From the NCBI GenBank assembly GCA_030141605.1, contig JAQGDQ010000066.1:62001-126000 (forward strand): a DNA stretch of 64,000 nucleotides, in the 5' to 3' direction. Shown here piece after piece: positions 40,101 through 49,500 of this stretch. Each line of letters opens with the position of its first letter. Within the stretch, counting starts at the first letter, position 1. The translations under genes were made by a program, and so were the position numbers. The notes under the pieces are model-generated. The model saw only the letters and a program-made list of their open reading frames with translations. It was not told the DNA's origin and did not search any database. Source of the stretch: Tubiluchus corallicola. Lineage: Eukaryota > Priapulida > Priapulimorpha > Priapulimorphida > Tubiluchidae.

Positions 40101-41929
40101 AATTATCTGACACTAGTTGCAACTTTGTGCGAAACTTATTTAATTTGAGGAAAATAGTGCATCGAAATCACAAAATAAAAATAATAGTAATAATAACCAT
40201 GCGTCAAAATAGCAAAAACATATTGTGTCAATAATCAATAAAGGTTGCAGTAACATATGTGATACACTGGAAAAAAATTAATTACTTACGTTATAAAATC
40301 ACATGCAGATTATAATCAAACAAAGTATTTGGTTGTATTATTTTGAACACTGTTGAAAAAAAATACTCATGGAAATAGCCAAATATAAAGTAATAATAAT
40401 ATTAATAATAACCATGCATCAAAATGCATATTGTGTCAAAAACTGATAGCAGTGAAATACATTAGGAAAAAATTAATCACATGTAAATACAGTGGACTCT
40501 CGTTATAAGAATCACCTCGGGAGAAGGCAAAGTGATTCTTATAACAAGCGATTCTTATAACGAGCATGACACAGAATTGCTTTAAAAAAATTTTATGCAC
40601 ATAAAAATTATTTATTTCCCGAAATTACGCTAGAAATGACATGAAACAGCATAATGTTTTTCTGGCCTAAAAAGGACCTAAAAATTACTAGACTAATATT
40701 TTCATTTCATGGTTGGGTAAATATTTCATGATGACAGAATTGCCTTAAAATTTTTTTAATGCACATAATTTTTTTCTCCACGCCCACTGCGCAGAACCAT
40801 GTGAGAGACAATGGAGTTGGCGCCAAAATTGATTCTACTATCGAAAGAAGGGTGATTCTTATACGAGCGGATTTTCACTAGGAAAATGCCGATTCAATTC
40901 GGGAAACGCGATTTTGATTCTTATATCGAGCTGATTCTTATACGTGTGATTCTTGTAACGAGAGTCCACTGTAAAATCACATGCAAAAATTAATGAAAAT
41001 TTGTACAGACTTAATTTGATACTTAGTAGCGTCTAATATTAATTGCAACTCCATAATATTATTCCAAACAATACATTTGTTAATGAAACTCAAAACTGGC
41101 AGCCTATGCTTTCTTCTGCCCTATACCATTATTTTTTGGCTTACATTTCTACCCTATATTACTATTCCGCCTATAGTGTTTTGTTTGGAATGCGAAAGTG
41201 CTAAAGTGTGTACAGCCGAGAAAGTCAAGCAACACATACAGTCAAGAGCATGAGTGCATAGCTTGGGAGTTAGAGCAGTTAGTTTTGAAAAAGGACGGTC
41301 TGGTAACTCTGTTTATAGAGCAGCTAGCAAGCTGAAATATGGAACAAGAATGCTGTTTCATGGTAGTACTTTATATCTCAAAAACGATGCAAATTCGAAC
41401 TGAAAAAACCAAGTAAGCGAGTAACCTAATACTTTGCACTCTGGACTAATTTTGATGGACGTGACGTTTCATCTAAAAGTAACTTTAAAACAGCAGTGCT
41501 CTACAATTCAATTAAGGAATTTGTTTTCGCACTATTTCACGCTAAGAATAAATGTACAAGTTGCATTAGAAATTTGGTTAGACGATGTATATGCATTTTC
41601 AATGAAGAAAAGCTAAGCAAGCTTGTTCTGCACTTGCAAGCAGAGCAATTATAAATCCACAGGGTTTGTAATGTTGCTGCATGTACTTCATCTAGTTCGT
41701 TTAGTACGAATTGAGTTGTAGGTGTCATATTTTTAACAAAATTCTGGCAACAAATTAAAACTGCGTCATGTGTATCTTGCCTGACTGGAAGATGTGTGAA
41801 AATGTTTAGCAATTCTTAGTTAGTCAGTTACTTACCTTTTTCATTTACAAATTTATCAACTTCATTTCGATAAACAGACAGCACACAAAATGGCAAAACA
41901 AAAAATATAGACAGTCCAAAAAGCAGCAT
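21997..41929 (-). CDS. Cont: contactin, copy A: complete lectin-Ig-FNIII GPI-anchored adhesion protein
   Basis: Twenty-three coding exons in transcript order: 41929-41836, 38424-38229, 36682-36521, 35772-35630, 35433-35221, 34743-34630, 34237-34142, 33456-33241, 32301-32193, 31515-31334, 30798-30496, 30098-29820, 29385-29222, 27196-27070, 26237-26061, 25177-24960, 24771-24647, 24277-24168, 23928-23807, 23436-23250, 23090-22972, 22639-22462, 22100-21997. All joins keep phase; total 3,738 nt, 1,245 residues. Order: signal peptide, C-type lectin domain (32-198), Ig1-Ig6 (199-799), four fibronectin III domains (800-1211), GPI signal. This is the plan of fly Contactin, which has a similar length and acts outside the cell in septate junctions with Neurexin IV and Neuroglian. 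An acceptor ten bases before the ATG shows a further 5' non-coding exon. The largest coding intron (38425-41835) holds a Tigger-like element. The family is certain from domain order; strict orthology to Cont is inferred. Confidence 0.93.
22462..26237 (-). other. contactin copy A: four fibronectin type III domains
   Basis: Each domain is built from two exons or parts of exons. FN1 from 26237 (PPAAPSGVIARS, TIQWSIGG, YQVRVKATN LLGES); FN2 from inside exon 25177-24960 (FNVSGGGG, YRIFWRKLG, YEVKVQAFND EGDGP); FN3 from 23928 (VQVYWTPL, VEYWKKG, YNVRVMAYN SAGNG); FN4 from 23090 (IRITWNGI, YRLRVLGFSN GGDG). The W of strand B and the Y.VRV.A.N of strand F are present in order in all four. Residues about 800-1211. 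Confidence 0.88.
23627..23702. repeat. direct tandem duplication, 38-bp unit x 2
   Basis: ACAGATGTGCAGCTTAGCC with the following TTTGTCAAAAAATTAACT stands at 23627-23664 and again, with one changed base, at 23665-23702. The near identity points to a recent slip or repair event. It lies in the FN3 intron of contactin copy A. Confidence 0.9.
26765..26880 (-). mobile_element. possible tRNA-like SINE fragment
   Basis: On the minus strand, CAGTGGCTCAATGTAGAGAG is a fair A box and AGGCTTCAGTC, about 30 bases on, a weak B box. It lies in the intron between Ig6 and FN1 of contactin copy A. The match is degenerate and chance is possible. Confidence 0.25.
29687..29723. mobile_element. solo terminus of a pogo/Tigger-like DNA transposon
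   Basis: The minus strand reads TACAGTCAACCTTGGGTATA then AGGTACTCGCTTATAAG, the style of pogo/Tigger ends (CAGT...ACTC.CTTATAA). A similar minus-strand start, TACAGTCAGTCCTCACTTAG, lies at about 43010-43030. No partner end was found for either. Confidence 0.35.
33800..34075. repeat. two-unit tandem dispersed repeat with GACAGACGG end
   Basis: CTCTTCCTCTACTGATGG with GACATACATGTGAAAG (from 33821) recurs as GTTCTTCCTCTATTGAAGG with GACATATATGTGAAAG (from 33969), a period of about 147 bp. Between them is GACCTTGGGACCCCAAAATC, and the block ends AATTACAGACAGACGGG. I know this wording from repeats scattered through many marine invertebrate genomes, but the class is not settled. It is in an intron of contactin copy A. 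Confidence 0.5.
35080..35200. repeat. imperfect (ATC)n microsatellite beside an exon
   Basis: Runs of ATC/CAT with breaks over about 120 bases. It begins only about 20 bases past the donor of the first Ig1 exon of contactin copy A (exon end 35221), so on the transcript a (GAT)n tract follows the splice site closely. Confidence 0.9.
35630..38424 (-). other. contactin copy A: C-type lectin domain (three exons)
   Basis: Exons 38424-38229, 36682-36521 and 35772-35630, residues 32-198. Fold marks: DCPPGWVEW, FTCYRFS, DTCISYGGYLLAVETK, FIVNWLLNHDP, FKDGWLRYEEH, GEWGWDP and RPYICEIS. Cysteines fit two bridges (DCP-TCY and DTC-YIC); the usual inner pair is missing. The classical EPN/WND calcium-binding triplets are absent. 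A lectin-like domain at the N-terminus is known from fly Contactin and absent from vertebrate contactins. Confidence 0.88.
38619..38740. repeat. direct tandem duplication, 57-65-bp unit x 2
   Basis: ACAAGAAAGATAGGGATAAT and GTGGGGCAGCACTAACCAAG occur in both 38619-38683 and 38684-38740. The first copy has 8 extra bases (ACTTATAA) inside. It lies in the first coding intron of contactin copy A. Confidence 0.85.
40140..41020. repeat. tandem duplication split by a DNA transposon
   Basis: A unit with AATAATAACCATGCGTCAAAA, CATATTGTGTCAA, GGAAAAAAATTAAT and AAATCACATGC at about 40150-40310 recurs from about 40374. In the second copy the part after ATCACATGTAAATA continues only at 40972 (TAAAATCACATGC), past a 482-bp insert. 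Removing the insert and one TA restores the order of the first copy. Confidence 0.75.
40490..40971. mobile_element. non-autonomous pogo/Tigger-like (Tc1/mariner) element
   Basis: The ends are inverted repeats: CAGTGGACTCTCGTTATAAG on the left and, read inward from the right, CAGTGGACTCTCGTTACAAG. They continue as AATCAC, so 25 of 26 bases match. TA flanks both sides (40488-40489 and 40972-40973), the target duplication of this superfamily. TGATTCTTATA words repeat inside near both ends. At 482 bp and without a transposase frame, it is a MITE. It lies in the first coding intron of contactin copy A. Confidence 0.88.
41836..41929 (-). other. contactin copy A: signal-peptide exon
   Basis: MLLFGLSIFFVLPFCVLSVY makes a strong hydrophobic signal, followed by RNEVDKFVNEK and a GTAAG donor in phase 1. 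The exon has a polypyrimidine tract and CAG acceptor ending at 41940, ten bases before the ATG, so the start lies in the second or a later transcribed exon. Joined to the next exon it reads EKD-CPPGWV, which matches the phase used in copy B. Confidence 0.85.
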
Positions 41930-43394
41930 GTTTAACAGCCTGCAACAGAAAAAGATAAACATTTACTACTAGAATTGGCTTCGAAGTCATCATGTACATG
42001 CTACAGTTTCTCAAGTAAAAGAGACAATCAGTGTGTATTCAAATGAAACACTGCAATGAAATAAAAATTATAGCAAAAACCAAATTTGTTGAGCTTTCTT
42101 ATTAATGATCCTTATAAGAGAAAATTATGCAGTTCTACTAGCAGATTTGTACTTTATGAAGTACCTATATAAGTAAATTTTCATGTCGCCTTTTGTACTT
42201 TAACAGTGATCTACTGAACTGCTACAATATAATTGTAGTAACGTCTCATTCAACAACCAATGTGCTAAATAAGCTGTCACAAATTGAAACTAAACCTTCC
42301 ATAAGAAATAATGGAAATGTGTGCCAGGGGCAAAAATCAATATTTAAATCAACTATTTTACGAGGTTCATTGTTTCTATTCATATATTATTCATTTATTA
42401 GTGGTAATAAGTAACAATTTACAATAATGTTATTGCATATAAGGTTACAGGCACAGCAATTCTATGTCTTAATTTTAACAAAACAATAATGGTTTTTGCG
42501 ATACTTTCTTGTGAAATTAATGAGTCTTCTTTGGTGCACCACTTGTTGAACATAATGCATGTCCTTCATTTATCAAAACCCTTTTTCCTCTTTCTTTCCC
42601 CTGTTTATGTACACATTTTGTATTTTCTATAATTTTTTTTAACTTTCTTGACTGATGACTGAGACAAGAACATTGTTACTGCCTTGTGTCTTTACATCCT
42701 AGAAAGTTCAACTACATATATAATATTATGCCATCTCTCTTCTTCGGTTTTATGCTAGTTATGGATTTTTACAGAGAAATGTTTAAATGTACAGTGTTAT
42801 TCTTTCATTAGCATACATGAAAACGAAGTAGCTAGTGAATGAAGCTTTTAATTCCATATTAAAAATAAGAATTGGTGGCTATGTATATACATATAGAAGG
42901 TAGGCAGAATGCTTAAAAAAATCTGATATTTATTATTACTTACATTGTTAAGTGAGAAAAACATCTGCAGTTTAGTATCATTAAAACAATTTATTGCTAA
43001 ACAGCGCGTCACTAAGTGAGGACTGACTGTATAAACACTATGCTCTAACAGTTTTTTAGTTAATGCTCACATTATCCATTTTCTGTTATGTTAAGAATCT
43101 TAAGTTGCTTTTATTTTGTTTGCATCACATATTCACAGTATTTTAGAATTGTAAATTTTTGGTTATTTAAATTATAATGTTCTACAATATTGCATTTTCC
43201 ATCAGTTAATTGCCAATTACACACGTCAACAGAATTCAAATTTAAATTGAAAACGGTGCCAAAATTAATTTTACTTAATCGTTGCTATTTAAGGGTGGCT
43301 AACTAGATAACCTACGTGTTCTTCGCTGCCCTTCCCCTTTGTTACGTAATATTGCATGTATTCCTAATACTGTATTTTGTTAATTCTAGAGGAG

Positions 43395-43565
43395 TTAATA
43401 AATGAATTGAATTGCAGTGATGTTACAAATGTAACTAGTTAAAAAAAGAATTCCAAAATTACAGAAAAATATAACTCTAACAAGTTAAAATATTTAGAAG
43501 TTAGCTTGTAACTGTAACTAGTTCCTTTTTTGTTGTAAATTGTAACGGAAATAATAGTTACTTAT
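43395..43565. repeat. decayed element rich in AACTAGTTA/GTAAC words
   Basis: GTAACTAGTT appears near 43431 and again near 43516, with GTTACA/TGTAAC words between and around them. Such self-complementary words are common at the tips of hAT-like MITEs. A like cluster (AACTAGTTACTTTTG) stands at about 63130-63225. No exact ends were found. Confidence 0.35.
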
Positions 43566-44164
43566 ACCTTTACAGGTGCCTAGAATCTTTTATTAACGGC
43601 GAGCCATGGATAAATATTGTACTTTGCTAGATTAAACTCTTCTTACGGTTTTGCACCATACAGTTGTTTGTTGTTAAACAGAAATTTCTATGGTACAAGT
43701 TGGCAGTCCAACTCCCCCTTCTGGTATGAATTTTTATATAGATATCAGGCGTGACAACTTCATATAACAGTTACTTACACTTTTAAATATAAACTTAATT
43801 ATTGTTCGTCTTGTAATTCCATTGATATGATATATCGTCATAAAATCTTACATATCTTGCTACTTTAATTACCAAGAACCATTATATTACATATTATTAG
43901 GCACTAAAGACTTAATTACATTAGTCATTAGGCTTACAAATACATAAAACCAGTAAATAATACAAGTACTGCTAATAAAACGTTATTTTCAGTTGAATTA
44001 GTAACACAATAACAACACTAGTTGAAATTACAACGTATAAACAATACTTACATACTAAACCAAAATACACATAATTTAAAATTGCAGTTATAACAAACAG
44101 TCACACGCCTTACACAATGAATACACGGCTGATGAGTGACTGTAGTGCTTTGAATGCACGCTGA

Positions 44165-44205
44165 TGACGTCAAACAGGTGTGACAATTTGAAGCGCCATC
44201 TAGAC
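44165..44205. promoter_or_regulatory. candidate CRE, E-box and CTCF-like core
   Basis: TGACGTCA (full CRE palindrome) is at 44165-44172, CAGGTG (E-box) at 44176-44181, and on the minus strand TCTAGATGGCGCT (44193-44205) fits the CTCF core TAGRKGGCGC. The cluster sits between two divergent genes, 2.2 kb before the contactin A start. All are short matches; function is inferred only. Confidence 0.35.
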
Positions 44206-44748
44206 TTTCATCTAAAAAATAAATGACCAGGTGTGAATATTTTTAAGAAGCGGTTATGAAATTGAAATACTTACGATGCATATACCAACTTGCAATCTAA
44301 TAAAAAAGTAAAAATAACTGACAATGGTTAATGATACGTTGCTAAAATAATTGGTTTTCTCACGAGTTATCAAAAACTGCAGTATCCTTGTCACATGTAA
44401 CATTACATTACCTGTACGTCCTAACCTTTCAAGACATAATTGGTCATGCTAAACGAAAAATTCGGTTCACGCGATAACTTTTGGTTGTATGTGATGGTAA
44501 CTTATTGTCAAAATATTAATAACAATATACCGTTTAAAAATTTAGCCGAGCTTCAACAATGTTCATACCAATTAAACAAAGAAGAAAACATGCAAAACAA
44601 ATTCACGTAACTACATCTTTCATTCACACGAGAATATAGCTAAAAGTCTAAAGAAAGGTCTTTTAAATGTATAAATAAAAAATAATGCTCCAAATTGACC
44701 ATGTATATATACGTATGTCTAGATATGACACATCCATCATTCATACAA

Positions 44749-45275
44749 CGGCTAAATCACGTTGAAAACACCGGTTCTCGTCTGATCACCGAAGTTAAGC
44801 AACGTAGAGGCTGGTTGTACTTGGATGGGTGACCGCCTAGGAATACCAGGTGCTGTAGGCTTGCGGGATGTCCACACTGTATCTCGACACTAGGCGGAGG
44901 AGCTGCACAAGCTGCCAACGGCTAGAGGGCGGAGGAGGTCAAGTGACCCAATGGCCATGTGTAGAGGAGTAAACCTTCCAAATCAGGAGTGGAGCCCCGA
45001 AGGCAGACCAGTGCAGCATGCTCACTGACTCCGGCAGCTCCTGCTGCCAAACGTATTGCTCTGCTTTCCTTTGGACTACACCAGCGAAGAAGAGAGGGGT
45101 TGCTGCTGTCTGGACAACTCAGGATCTCCATACACCTTGCCAAGGCGTGCGCCCTGGAGATGTTCAAAGATAGCACAGCTCAGCCACAGTCGATGCTGCA
45201 GCTCCATCAATGTGATCAATAACTGACTCTCTTGGTGAACACACTCCATTGTCTTACGAGACAGAAGGATGCCAA
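44749..45275 (+). mobile_element. 5S-rRNA-derived SINE with perfect 15-bp target duplication
   Basis: The first 114 bases (44749-44862) are a nearly full 5S rRNA. Landmarks are CGGTTCTCGTCTGATCACCG, the A-box AAGTTAAGCAACGT, and the C-box GGATGGGTGACCGCC followed by GGAATACC and GTGCTGTAGGCTT. A GC-rich body of about 410 bases of unknown origin follows and ends GTCTTACGAGAC with GGATGCCAA. CCATCATTCATACAA stands just before (44734-44748) and just after (45276-45290), so the ends are exact: 527 bp. The internal 5S pol III promoter looks intact. 5S-headed SINEs (the SINE3 class) are known from fish and some other animals; the body here is not one I recognise. High GC compared with its surroundings and the perfect duplication suggest a young insertion. 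Confidence 0.88.
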
Positions 45276-45544
45276 CCATCATTCATACAAGAGTGTATAA
45301 ATGAACAGAGCCAACTACTGCAGGGATTGCGCTGAGCTAGGATATGGGTTGCAGTTTGTCAATAGTTAATTTGTAAACTTTTACTTCTTACTATTATGTT
45401 TGATCATCATTCACCTATCGTCATACTGGTGATAATACTCTAAGTATCAGCTGCAAAAAACGTATTGATGGTCTTGTAAAGTCCTTAGAATCTAATGCAA
45501 ATATTTCTGTAAAATGTTATAACGAAAAATCATATTTGTGTCAA

Positions 45545-45775
45545 TATTGAAAAATTTTTCCAGTTTTACCAGTTTTTCCTACTTTTTCCGCACTATTTTT
45601 TCTTGTGTCATTTTTACCGTGTAATTTTTAACCGTACCATTTTTTCCTGTGCCATTTTCACTTACTTTTCCATTTGTGCCATTTCCTTCTCTGCCATTTC
45701 ACCCGTGCCATTTTTAACTGCTTTTCCATTTGTTCCATTTTTCCTGTGCCATTTTTATTCGTGCCATTTTACCTA
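45545..45775. repeat. degenerate minisatellite, TGCCATTTTTnnC-type units
   Basis: About fifteen units of 13-19 bases with the core GTGCCATTTTT or TTTTCCATTTGT, pyrimidine-rich on the plus strand. The long open frame across it simply reflects the lack of stops in this repeat and is not a gene. Confidence 0.7.
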
Positions 45776-46522
45776 CATTTGTATACACAGCCTCAGCCAG
45801 TTCTGTACAGCCTATGATGTCTGGCTGCAAAAATTCTGTTTGATCGTCATTCTGCTAATCTATATCCACGAACTGTGATTGTTAATCTATCCAGTTAGTG
45901 TGTTCTAGATGTACCTGCCTTAGAAATTATTGTTGCTTTGTGAGTACTACAGAATTACTTACAGTTACTCAAGTGTTTGCTGTTCATCTTTAACCCACAG
46001 TGATACAGTAGTTGTACCCTACATTTTCAGAGGTTTCGAAATTTACAATATTTTGTTTTCCATTTGAATTTATAATGATATTGTCAGTTATGTTAGGCAA
46101 GTGTATGAGGAAAACTAGAAAACATTTATTAACAACACAACTTTTATTAAAAAGAAACTTCAATTACAATTCTTTAAAAAACATGTAGAGACTCTTAAAC
46201 AGCAGTCAGCTGTCATCTTTAGTGATATAATATACAATATAGAAAGCACTTGCTCGTTTTTCCTCCTTACAATAGCCTTATTAATTATGATTGCGCTGTT
46301 GCATCCGCTGTATTGGTTGTCGTAAGATAAAGTAATTTTAATGATTCCATTCTACTTTGCCAGTGTCAGGGTCGTTGCGAATGCTTTAATCGCAAATCAT
46401 GGACTACTGCCGCGCTGAGTTACTCGAGTGTCAACATTGGAAACTAGGAACTGGTTGTTAGACATTTTAGGAAAGCGGTCACGACAAAGAAAGTTTTCTT
46501 AGTACCGAAAATCCTTGTAAAG

Positions 46523-49500
46523 ATGGCAAATCATTACGACAACCAACCAAGTAAACGAATCAAGACAGAGAATTTTGGTGGGGGACGAGGACCTGGTGGG
46601 ACATATGATGATCAGCACAAGGTTTCTCCGTCTCCTGTCGTTCACGTGCGTGGTTTGTCCGACTGCGCTATGGAACGAGATATTGTAGATGCCGTACAGC
46701 ATTTTGGAAGTGTTGATCATGTGGTAGTGATGCCAAGGAAAAGACAAGCTTTGGTACAGTTTCAGGTATGCAAATTCTACTTTTTGTTTCTAATCTAGGT
46801 ACTTTTGTTGGTCATATGATGTTTGAAGTTGAAGTTGGTCATTTTTTGCGGCAAACCAACGTCGGGAGGTAAGCTGTCAATACTGCTCTGACAGCAATAC
46901 CACGTGAACTTAAGATCCTGCTATTTTTGAATATTGATATAATAATAAATAGCGCCAACAAAGCATAATAATGGACAATGCAATTTTTTAAATGATCGCT
47001 TTCATGGCAATCAGTATCACTATCAATATTACAGTGATTACTTCAAATTTCAATAGGTGGTTTGGACACCATAGCGTAGGAGTTCCCACAGATTAACTAA
47101 TACGTGAATAGCCTTATTACTGTTTTTAATATAACATTTTTTGTGTATGAGTCATTGGGAGTATACAGCCAATTAACTGTAAGTGTGCCATTATTTTTGC
47201 ATTGTCATCAGTTATTTATCTGTTCATTTCATCTCTGCTGCGTATGTCAGACAAATCATAGATCCCAAAAGGAAACAACACGCTTAGAGTTATAATATCA
47301 TGCTTTGAGACTTCACAATCTTGGACTAGGAATGACCAATTAATTAAATTAACTAGGCAGAGTGATCAGAATTTAACGTTTGTGGGTTATGAGTAGGGAT
47401 GCATCGAAATTCGGAAACATTCGTATTTCGGTTACCAAACCAAAACAAATTTTTGGTTCATTTCGTTTCTTTGGTAAGAAAAAATTCAGTAAAGTTTTGT
47501 TTTGGTAATTTTTTTCTAAGAAATTTGGCTGACATTTTGCAAAATTCGATTCAGTTAGTTTAAATAAATTCGGTCGTGACCAGTAGAAATTCGTTTTTAT
47601 AATTTGCCATTTTTGTCCGACGAATGCCTTCATTAAGCAATACAACTAAGCCTGGCAAAACCAACCAACAATTTTTCAACAAAACTGTTTGCGCATATTA
47701 GGCTGGCAGCTTAAACTAGCTTCGTAAAGTTTTACCATTTGGGGTGATGCACCTGGATGCAGTGGAAGTTGTTCACTAGACGAGGTTTTCATTTCTACGA
47801 TGTACGTACACATGATTTTCTTGTTAATTTAGCAGAAATCTGGGAACAGGATATTAAGAAACTGGTGGGAAGTTTAGGGTTCCGTCATTTTTTTGTAAGC
47901 TTGTGTACATTTTAGAAAATATAACTGGATGAGATAATGATAACATAGTGATAACCACAACGGATATATGTAGTGCAATTAAAAGGCGTAAAAATGTAAT
48001 TTTAGTTAAAGGGCGTTTAGTTAGTTTCTTATTAAATTTTTGCACTATGCATGGATAGAGACAATATTAAGGTATTTATTATACTGTTATCTGTTAATGA
48101 AAACTGATTTAAGTACTGGTTAATTACTGTTTGGGTTGTCAAAATGTAATTTGTAAGCATAGGAAGGGGGTTTTGAAATTTATCGCTATAAGTTTATAAT
48201 TTGGTTCTGCTGAATTCGGTTTTGGTAAAAAAATTTAAATTCGGTTCGGTCAAAAAATTCAGTACTGGTTCGATAAAATCTGGTTTCGGTGCATTCCTAG
48301 CTATGAGTCAAATAATAAAATTTCTTTTATGTCGAATTAAATACAAAATGTCAGTAATGTAACTTTTGTGATTCCTTTTCTGTCCAAGTTATATCCCAAC
48401 ACTTGTGTGCTGTTGGTGTTGCCAAAAAAGGTAACTTGACAATCCAAACAAAAGAGGCCTACTTGCAGCGTTTTAGAATTACGGGCATTTCCCGCCATGT
48501 AACTATATATATATGACTGATTTCCATAATCTAGAAAATTTAATTTTTGGTAGGCATTGCAGAGTTTATGAAGACACTCAGATTAACTGTTTTGTGATTC
48601 TTTGCCCTGGCAGCCACCTTTAATTCATTTTATTATTCTCATTCACTCTTACATATATGTGGTGTACAGTTATTTGCATTAGGATATGCAAGATATCCCA
48701 TTTTCTTATTTTTTCTATAACACTTGTTCTGTCTTTAACACTGCCTTTTTGTGTGATTCGTTTATTATTGATTAGTATTAATATCTGGGATAGAAGAAGC
48801 TGACAGCAGACACTCTGCATTAATTCCATCATTCCATCTTTTCCCAGTTTACATTTATCAATTAAGTGTATACATGAAAAAAACAAATTAAGGCCTGCTT
48901 ATCACTTAGTCCTTTATTTTCACAGCATAGTACTTTGCTTATTGCACTTAATGAAGAATACTATCTTTTCTCTAGAATTTTTATATTATTACAGACAGAT
49001 GTGTCTCCTGCTAAAACCTAAATCATTGTGGAACACCACTAATATTTTGATGTGTCCACTTGAATATAACAATACACTTAATTATAAAAAATCAGTATTT
49101 TCAATGAATTAAATTGCATTTATTCCAGAACTATATAGCTTTGCAGTACCATTGCTTTATTAGGCAAACTTAGATAAAGGGCCAACCAAAAGTATCATAT
49201 ATTCTTAAAAGTAATTGATCACAATTTCAGTATAAAGAAAACCAAGAATGGTGTTACAAATTTTAATTAAAAGAAATTTCATGTCAATTAACTAGTGATA
49301 AAGTAGTGATGCAGTCATAGCCTATATTCATTATGTAACCAATGCAATGATGAAATGTGTAGCATAAATTTACTCCTTTCTGGCAAGTTATTAAAGGGTA
49401 TATAACCTTGTTAATCATCTAAAGATCATGCTTGCTCAGGGTAATATCGACAGTTGCCTTTGATAATAACTGGTGGCTACCTTCCAATCTTTCATGAGTA

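Larger units (their letters stand above)
41940..46522. other. intergenic region between contactin A and hnRNP L
   Basis: It should hold the promoter and 5' non-coding exon of contactin A (minus strand) and the promoter of hnRNP L (plus strand), which point away from each other. I see a CRE/CTCF-like cluster at 44165-44205, a 5S-derived SINE at 44749-45275, a minisatellite at 45545-45775 and decayed AGTAAC/GTTACT palindromes at about 43395-43565. No conserved reading frame is visible. Confidence 0.5.

Noticed and set aside
21997-41929. Dscam, neuroglian/L1 or sidekick in place of contactin
   Set aside because: An N-terminal C-type lectin domain, exactly six Ig and four FNIII domains, and a GPI signal with no cytosolic tail fit contactin only.
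44749-44862. Functional 5S rRNA gene
   Set aside because: It lacks the first few bases, has changes in paired regions, runs without a T-run terminator into a repeat body, and the whole unit has a target duplication. It is a SINE head.
44922-45282. Open frames on both strands of the SINE body
   Set aside because: GC-rich repeat body with overlapping frames on both strands; no conserved domain.
45603-45878. Phe/Cys-rich open frame
   Set aside because: It follows the TGCCATTTTT minisatellite and has no other support.
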